The notes beneath the pieces are model-generated. The model searched no databases. It saw only the letters and a program-made list of their open reading frames with translations, and was not told the origin of the DNA. Position numbers and translations under genes: made by a program. 64,000 nucleotides of DNA from Telmatactis stephensoni (Eukaryota; Cnidaria; Anthozoa; Actiniaria; Isophelliidae): positions 434,001 through 498,000 of the forward strand of contig JALIZF010001709.1 in NCBI GenBank assembly GCA_029948255.1, read 5' to 3'. Positions 62,565-64,000 of this stretch are shown here, one piece after another; positions within the stretch are counted from its first letter, which is position 1, and each line of letters starts with the position of its first letter.

Positions 62565-62716
62565 AAGCATTAGAACATATTTTCCTAGTTTCTATGCTCT
62601 GTTAGAAACACTTGGGAGCCTATGGCTCATGATTCTAACCCTTTCTCGTGTTCTCCCAACACTCCTGCGTATTTCTAACAGAGCATAGAAACTAGGAAAA
62701 TATCTTCTAATGCTTA
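62565..62716. mobile_element. Foldback MITE, 44 bp arms
   Basis: AAGCATTAGAA(C/G)ATATTTTCC ... GCTCTGTTAGAAA at 62565-62609 is mirrored at 62673-62716, with one or two mismatches and a 63-base interior. Its right end coincides with the point where the LINE RT fragment (62707-63321) stops, so it is probably inserted into, or joined to, that LINE. Confidence 0.85.
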
Positions 62717-63321
62717 AGTAAAGCTGAAACAGTGGAGTGCAGTTTGCGGAATCCAAATTGATGGTCACTTAGGATATTATTGGCTAAGAGGTAGTCATAA
62801 ATGATTGTTTCCATTAGTTTACTTATGACAGGAAAGATAGAAATTGGCCTGTAGTTTTCGGGTTGGTCACAGGGTCCACTTTTAAAAATAGGAAGCACTC
62901 TTGCCATCTTCCAATCGTCAGGAAAGCAACAGGATTTGATTGCATAATTAACAATGTATGTGAGAGATGATGAGATCGCTTCTGCAGTGATCTTAAGAAT
63001 TTTACTGGAAATTATATCAGTGCCAGTAGCCTTGGCAGTTGATAGTCCTTTCAAAATTTTCTGAACTTTGGTATGTGTGACGATTCGGAAGTCTGTCAAT
63101 TTAGTTGAAGATGGTTTTACAAAATCACGAAATGAATGATTTGAGTGCTCCATATTTTCTGCTAGACTAGGTCCAATGTTAATAAAGTAACTATTGAAAG
63201 CCTCGACTATTTCTTCAGGTGATTTCAGAGTAAGATTGAGTACTTGTCTCGCAACGCAGGAGACAAGCAAGTTACATGAACCATCGTAGAGGGTGTTCAG
63301 CAATTCCAGCTTGCTGTACAA
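62707..63321 (-). pseudogene. LINE reverse transcriptase fragment
   Basis: Pre-RT and RT fingers/palm of a CR1/Jockey-type LINE: FNSYFINIGPSLAENM, GLSTAKATGTDIISSKILKI, MARVLPIFKSGPCDQPENYR, PISIFPVISKLMETIIYDYL and FGFRKLHSTVSALL. The sequence then ends in the foldback element, well before the catalytic (Y/F)ADD motif. It differs from the LINE at 35-39 kb (about 40 percent similar by eye). Confidence 0.83.
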
Positions 63322-64000
63322 TCATTGCACAAAGCACACTGCAGCAGAAATTTATTTTAAAATTTTAAAGGAAATTGAAAACTAGCACAAAAGTAGTGTA
63401 TGGCTGTATCACCCACCTTTTGCCTTACAAAGAAGAGATCAATCGCTTTCAGTATGGCTGTGGTTTTCATTTCTTTGCAGCCCATTGATATGCTCCATAA
63501 ACGAATCTTGGAAAATCCATGGGATTCTTCTTTCACGGATTTTGTCTTTGATCTCTTGCCAATAAAAAACATCAGAAACAAATCTTCTATCCAAGCAACT
63601 CACTGTTACAAAGGAATATAAGAACAACTTTCTTTATAAACCTTAAGCCTCGCAATAATGTGGTCTGATGGTTAATTCATATCTGATGGAGTTATAATTA
63701 GGTTTTAGACACCCTTTCCCCTCCTTCCTATGTCTATCAAAATAAAATCAGTTTGTCATTGTATGTAGCACATAAATATTCAAATATATCTGCCTTGATT
63801 GCCAAGCTTAAATTTATAAAAAATAATGATATTGAAATAAAGTAAATAAGTATGAAGTATTAACTGAAGTATATGCATGACACCCTAATGCATTGACTGG
63901 AAAATAACTCCTTAAAGAAAAAGGTGTTGGAGGTCACAGTAGCTTCACTGTAACTTTCATCAAATTCAACAAAGGAAACCCAGGTATGCTTTTAAAAATT
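63322..64000. other. Right edge, no firm gene
   Basis: A minus-strand frame at 63627-63439 (FVSDVFYWQEIKDKIRERRI PW...) has a protein-like composition, but no recognised domain; it could be an exon or LINE-associated sequence. The rest is AT-rich. Confidence 0.4.

Overview
This is a eukaryotic, AT-rich, gene-poor and transposon-dense piece of animal genome. Short GT-AG introns, THAP, SANT, F-box and LRR domains, Harbinger, ISL2EU-type, hAT, Ngaro/DIRS, BEL and CR1/L2-like elements, and many short inverted-repeat elements with TA target sites together suggest an invertebrate, most likely an anthozoan cnidarian such as a stony coral. That assignment is inference from family content, not from a marker gene. 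Most of the coding sequence belongs to mobile elements. Only a few multi-exon stretches look like possible host genes, and several of those carry breaks.

Layout. 1.4-5.5 kb: a nearly complete tyrosine-recombinase retrotransposon on the minus strand (gag-like, RT/RNase H, recombinase). 6.3-15.5 kb: a three-level nest. An ISL2EU-type transposon (THAP-DDE transposase converging on a YqaJ nuclease) is split by a 6.65 kb PIF/Harbinger element, whose transposase is itself split by a second ISL2EU-type element with a clean AT target duplication. 16.7-22 kb: a LINE scrap, a small inverted-repeat element, and a decayed second YR retrotransposon containing a tRNA-like SINE. 22-25 kb: a minisatellite interrupted by a 2.4 kb unit bounded by two related inverted-repeat elements. 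26.5-41 kb: exons of split-tyrosine-recombinase-like genes on the minus strand. One putative gene (40.9 to 28.5 kb) appears to hold a 3.7 kb LINE in an intron and a composite inverted-repeat element inside an exon.

41-50 kb: duplicated segments, a four-exon Myb-like gene with one in-frame stop, a decayed BEL/Pao element, a well-defined small inverted-repeat element, and a LINE tail. 50-54.6 kb: two small ORFs including a signal-peptide protein, a G/C-ended repeat, and a third decayed YR retrotransposon with a 241 bp internal tandem duplication. 54.7-58.5 kb: a hAT-type element with an open 780-residue transposase and, 10 bases upstream in the same direction, an open F-box/LRR gene inside the same terminal repeats. 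58.5-64 kb: exon fragments, a broken LRR membrane-protein gene whose main frameshift is explained by an 11 bp tandem duplication, a decayed Crypton-derived (KIAA1958/ZMYM-like) recombinase gene, a 44 bp-armed foldback, and a LINE RT fragment.

The genes do not form a pathway. The window is best read as a stack of insertions whose order can be reconstructed. The items most worth following up are the hAT element carrying an F-box gene, the ISL2EU/Harbinger/ISL2EU nest, and the split recombinase-like gene. All coordinates for exons, termini and frameshifts were read by eye from the sequence.
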